NCBI GenBank assembly: GCA_005880985.1
Contig: VBIQ01000005.1
Coordinates: 186,001 to 250,000 of the forward strand
Length of the DNA stretch: 64,000 nucleotides
Reading direction: 5' to 3'
From: Chloroflexota bacterium
Lineage (GTDB): Bacteria; Chloroflexota; Dormibacteria; Aeolococcales; Aeolococcaceae
Shown here: in pieces, positions 61,105-64,000 of the stretch
Numbering within the stretch: the stretch's first letter is position 1
Layout of the letters: each line of letters begins with the position of its first letter
Made by a program: the position numbers and the translations under genes
The notes under the pieces: model-generated
Databases searched by the model: none
The model's input: the letters and a program-made list of their open reading frames with translations, nothing else
What the model was told of the DNA's origin: nothing

Positions 61105-62837
61105 GACCCACCGAGGGCGACGTCGCCCTCGCCTGCGCGAGCGTCCTGGTCGACGAGCTGGTCCGGTCGGGTATGCGCGACGCGTGCCTCTCCCCCGGGG
61201 GCCGGTCGACGCCGCTCGCGCTGGCCCTCGCGCGGCATCCCGGCGTCCGCCTCCACATCCATGTCGACGAGCGCTCCGCCGCCTTCTTCGCCCTCGGGAT
61301 CGCGCGACTCGACGAGCGGCCGGTGGCCGTCGGCTGCACCTCGGGCACGGCAGTGGCCAACTGGATGCCGGCGGTGGTGGAGGCGTCGATGTCGCGGCTG
61401 CCGCTGCTCCTGCTCAGCGCCGACCGGCCGGCCGAGCTGCGCGACACCGGCGCCAACCAGTCGATCGATCAGCTGCGGCTGTTCGGCGTGCATGCCCGCC
61501 GGTTCGTCGAGGCACCGGTCCCCGAGGCGCGCTCCGATGCAGGCCGCTACTGGCGATCGCTGGGAAGTCGCGCGGTGGCGGCGGCGATGTCGGAACCGCG
61601 CGGCCCGGTGCACCTCAACCTTCCCTTCCGGGAGCCGCTGACGCCGAGCGGAGCGGAGGTCGACCTGGGACCCGACCAGGCGGGTCGCGCGGGCGAGCAT
61701 CCGTGGGAGACGGTGGCGCCGGCGCGCGCGGAACCGCTGCCTGCCGACGTCGACCGGCTCGCCGCTGCCATCGCGGCGACCGGGCGGGGCCTGATGGTCG
61801 CCGGTGCCCTGCCGCCGGACACCGATGCGGGCCCGGTTCTCCGGCTCGCGTCGGCCGCGGGCTGGCCGCTGCTGGCCGAGCCCACCTCCGGGCTTCGTGT
61901 CGGCCCGCCCGCACTCTCAGCGGGAACGCTGCTGCTGGGCAGTGCCGACTTCGCGACCGCACACCGTGCCGATCTGGTGCTGCAGCTCGGAGCCGCCCCG
62001 ACCAGCCGGGCGGTGCTGGCCGCGGTCGCCTCGGCGGCGCGGCTGGTGGTGGTCGATCAGCAGGCCACCGATCCCGACCCTGCGCGCGCCGCCGACTGGT
62101 CGCTGCGCTGCCGGCCGGACGCGCTGGCGCAGGCGGTCGGCGATCGCCTGCCGGGTCAGCGCCGTTGCGACTGGGACGAGCAGTGGCGGCGGGCCGACGC
62201 CGCGGTGCGCGCCGCGATCGACCGCTGCATCGACTCCTGGGAGGAGCCCTCCGAGCCGCGGACCGCCCGCGACCTGGCGGCGGCGCTGCCGCCGGCTGCG
62301 GTGCTGCTGGCCGGCTCCAGCATGCCGGTGCGCGACCTCGATGCGGTGATGCTTCCGCGGAGCGGCCTGCGGGTGCTCGCCAATCGGGGCGCCAGCGGCA
62401 TCGACGGGCTAGTGTCGACCGCGCTGGGAATGGCGGCGGTGCACACCCCGGCGCACGCGCTGCTCGGAGATCTCGCCGTCCTCCACGACGCGGGCGCCCT
62501 GCTGCGCTGGGGCGGTGGTCCGATGAATCTGGTCATTACTGTCATCAACAATGACGGCGGCGGCATCTTCGCGCTGCTTCCCCAGGCGCAGCTGCCCGAG
62601 CACGAAGCGCTCTGGGGCACGCCCCACGGCATCGACCTCGCCGCCCTCGCCGCCGCCTCGGGCGCCGGCCACCGGCGGGTGACGGGTGCCGCCGATGTGG
62701 CGGTGGCGGTGGCGGACGCGGCGGCGTCGGGCGGGGTCCAGCTCGTCGAGGTGCGCACCGACCGCACGCAGAACGCAGAGCGTCATCGCCAGCTGGCGGA
62801 GGCGGTTCAGCAGGGGCTGGCAGAGGGTCGCGCCTGA
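61101..62837 (+). CDS. menD: SEPHCHC synthase (MenD)
   Basis: ThDP-dependent condensation of isochorismate and 2-oxoglutarate. The 578 residues carry [20 protein letters not shown] and [17 protein letters not shown] with the activating Glu, [20 protein letters not shown], and the ThDP-binding [13 protein letters not shown] to [17 protein letters not shown] (GDG...NN). Full length. ATG at 61101 overlaps the menC stop. It converges on the isochorismate synthase gene, with 28 bases between stops, so both isochorismate enzymes are neighbours but not co-transcribed. Confidence 0.96.
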   Translation: MRPTEGDVALACASVLVDELVRSGMRDACLSPGGRSTPLALALARHPGVRLHIHVDERSAAFFALGIARLDERPVAVGCTSGTAVANWMPAVVEASMSRLPLLLLSADRPAELRDTGANQSIDQLRLFGVHARRFVEAPVPEARSDAGRYWRSLGSRAVAAAMSEPRGPVHLNLPFREPLTPSGAEVDLGPDQAGRAGEHPWETVAPARAEPLPADVDRLAAAIAATGRGLMVAGALPPDTDAGPVLRLASAAGWPLLAEPTSGLRVGPPALSAGTLLLGSADFATAHRADLVLQLGAAPTSRAVLAAVASAARLVVVDQQATDPDPARAADWSLRCRPDALAQAVGDRLPGQRRCDWDEQWRRADAAVRAAIDRCIDSWEEPSEPRTARDLAAALPPAAVLLAGSSMPVRDLDAVMLPRSGLRVLANRGASGIDGLVSTALGMAAVHTPAHALLGDLAVLHDAGALLRWGGGPMNLVITVINNDGGGIFALLPQAQLPEHEALWGTPHGIDLAALAAASGAGHRRVTGAADVAVAVADAAASGGVQLVEVRTDRTQNAERHRQLAEAVQQGLAEGRA

Positions 62838-62865
62838 CGCTTGGCCGGCGACCAGCCGGGCAGCG

Positions 62866-63999
62866 CTACAACCGCAGGGCGTCGAGCAGGGTGCGGAACT
62901 TGGCCTCGGTCTCCGCCACCTCGGCCCGCGGATCCGAGCCCTCGACGATGCCGCCGCCGGCGTAGAGCCGGGCCCATCCATCGCCGAGCACCGCGCAGCG
63001 CAGGGTCACCGCCCACTCACCGTCGCCGCGCCCATCGACCCAGCCCACCATCCCGGCGTACAGGCCGCGCGGCTCGGTCTCGAGCTCGTCAATCAGGCGC
63101 AGCGCCGCAGTTCGCGGAGTGCCGCAGACCGCCGGGGTGGGGTGGAGCTCGGCGGCGAGAGCCAGCGCGCCAGGGGCGTCGGAATGGAGCAGGCCGTGGA
63201 CCTCGGTCGCCAGGTGCCAGATCGTCGCCGTGGACACCAGACGTGGCTCGCGGTCGACCGTGAGCTCCCGGCAGTGAGCGGCGAGCGTGTCGACCACCGC
63301 CTCGACCACCAGCGCGTGCTCTCGCCGTTCCTTGATCGAGCTCAGCAATCCGGCTGCCGCGGCACGGTCCTCGGCAGGATCGGCCGACCGCGTCGCCGAA
63401 CCGGCCAGCGGCATCGAGGTCACCACCTCTCCGTCGCGGCGGAGCAGCAGCTCGGGGGTGGCGCCGACCAGCAGCCGGCCGCGAGCGCCGCGGGCGGCGA
63501 TGGTGTAGCAACCGGGATCACGCGCCCGAAGGCGAGCGATCAAGCTGCGGGGCTCGACGTGACCAAGCCCCTCGATCAGCAGGGTGCGGGCGAGGACCAC
63601 CTTGCGCAGCTCGCCGTCACGGATGCGCGCCACCGCGGTGGCCACCGCGGCGGCGAAGTCCGCCGCGGACGGCTGCGGCGAGCGGCGGACCGCTGGCGCC
63701 GCCGGGCGCGTCGCTGCCGGTTCGGATGGCGCGGGCTCGTCGCGGCCGGCGTCGATGATGACCCGGCGCACCGGCCGTCCGGCGCGTGCCAGAAGCGAGC
63801 GGCTCGGCACCGTGACCCGCGCCGGGATCGCACCGTCGAACGACAGCGCCGCGACCGCGAGCGCATCCTCGCCGGCCCGCACGTCATCGAGCAGCTCGGC
63901 GGCCGCTTCGGCGGCGCGCCGGGCGTGGTCAGGACCCGGCAGCACCGCCGCCGTCGCCGCCGTGCCGGTGGCCACCAGCCCGCCCCCGTCACGCTCCAT
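62866..63999 (-). CDS. menF: Isochorismate synthase (start may lie beyond the window)
   Basis: Converts chorismate to isochorismate, the first committed step of menaquinone synthesis. The 377 visible residues contain the chorismate-binding signatures LRKVVLARTLLIEG, GATPELLLRRDGEVVTSMPL, GSATRSADPAEDR and the C-terminal YAGGGIVEGSDPRAEVAETE. The ATG at 63999 is the second-last base triplet of the window; relatives often have 10-25 more residues before GLVATGTAAT, so the true start may be outside. It could also serve a siderophore pathway, but the position next to menD supports menaquinone. Confidence 0.92.
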   Translation of the reverse strand: MERDGGGLVATGTAATAAVLPGPDHARRAAEAAAELLDDVRAGEDALAVAALSFDGAIPARVTVPSRSLLARAGRPVRRVIIDAGRDEPAPSEPAATRPAAPAVRRSPQPSAADFAAAVATAVARIRDGELRKVVLARTLLIEGLGHVEPRSLIARLRARDPGCYTIAARGARGRLLVGATPELLLRRDGEVVTSMPLAGSATRSADPAEDRAAAAGLLSSIKERREHALVVEAVVDTLAAHCRELTVDREPRLVSTATIWHLATEVHGLLHSDAPGALALAAELHPTPAVCGTPRTAALRLIDELETEPRGLYAGMVGWVDGRGDGEWAVTLRCAVLGDGWARLYAGGGIVEGSDPRAEVAETEAKFRTLLDALRL

Positions 64000-64000
64000 G

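Overview
The window is 64 kb of very GC-rich, densely packed bacterial chromosome. It holds about 57 convincing protein genes, no rRNA, tRNA, CRISPR array or insertion sequence that I could see, and no gap longer than about 250 bases. The gene set points to a heterotrophic, monoderm-like soil-type bacterium. It includes an F420-type luciferase-like oxidoreductase, a DUF2342 metalloprotease, a menaquinone pathway of the MenFDCEBA type, ATP-type PEP carboxykinase, crotonyl-CoA carboxylase/reductase, a pilus locus without a secretin and a possible LPxTA wall-sorting tail. A lineage near Dormibacterota/Chloroflexota or deep Actinomycetota would fit, but this is inference from gene content and composition, not a phylogeny.

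Layout. 1-2.2 kb: partial sigma factor, NAD(P)H-hydrate epimerase, SAM hydroxide adenosyltransferase, small secreted protein. 2.4-7.5 kb: groEL under a CIRCE operator, purU, metalloprotease, and a Fur-type regulator with a ZIP transporter. 7.5-17.2 kb: acyl-CoA dehydrogenase divergent from an AtuA pair, an ECF sigma factor with a zinc-finger-like tail, glycerate kinase, ilvE, pckA and an M20 amidohydrolase. 17.2-27.2 kb: bioB, an MFS exporter, ccr, a methylmalonyl-CoA mutase large subunit and a NUDIX-MBL-GYD operon. 27.3-35 kb: a peptidase S51-like/CysRS-tail fusion, an LLM oxidoreductase, an ECF sigma-ogt-alkA repair operon, pepA-rpiB and queG. 35.2-43.9 kb: a nine-gene Tad-type pilus operon with two type IV secretion parts built in. 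44-57.2 kb: a histone-like basic protein, ppk1, a GH3 glycosidase, a Kelch protein, a sugar ABC transporter and a GH63-like glucosidase. 57.2-64 kb: menaquinone genes menE, menB-A-C-D and menF.

How the genes work together. Menaquinone synthesis is nearly complete here: MenF, MenD, MenC, MenE, MenB and MenA are present, while MenH, the DHNA-CoA thioesterase and the methylase are missing. Ccr with a mutase large subunit suggests C4/C5 acyl-CoA assimilation through ethylmalonyl- or methylmalonyl-CoA, with pckA linking to gluconeogenesis. GH3, GH63-like and sugar ABC genes form a glycan uptake and hydrolysis block. Sigma-Ogt-AlkA looks like a self-contained alkylation response.

Two cross-cutting signals stand out. 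First, many genes have a TANNNT (or CACANT) hexamer 6-9 bases before the start codon, which indicates leaderless transcription; this helps choose starts (for example menE) and reveals two tiny upstream ORFs ahead of the ZIP transporter and the repair sigma factor. Second, the pilus operon begins with a PrgI-TadZ fusion and ends with a VirB4/HerA-like ATPase, a Tad/type IV secretion hybrid that is the best candidate here for an undescribed system.
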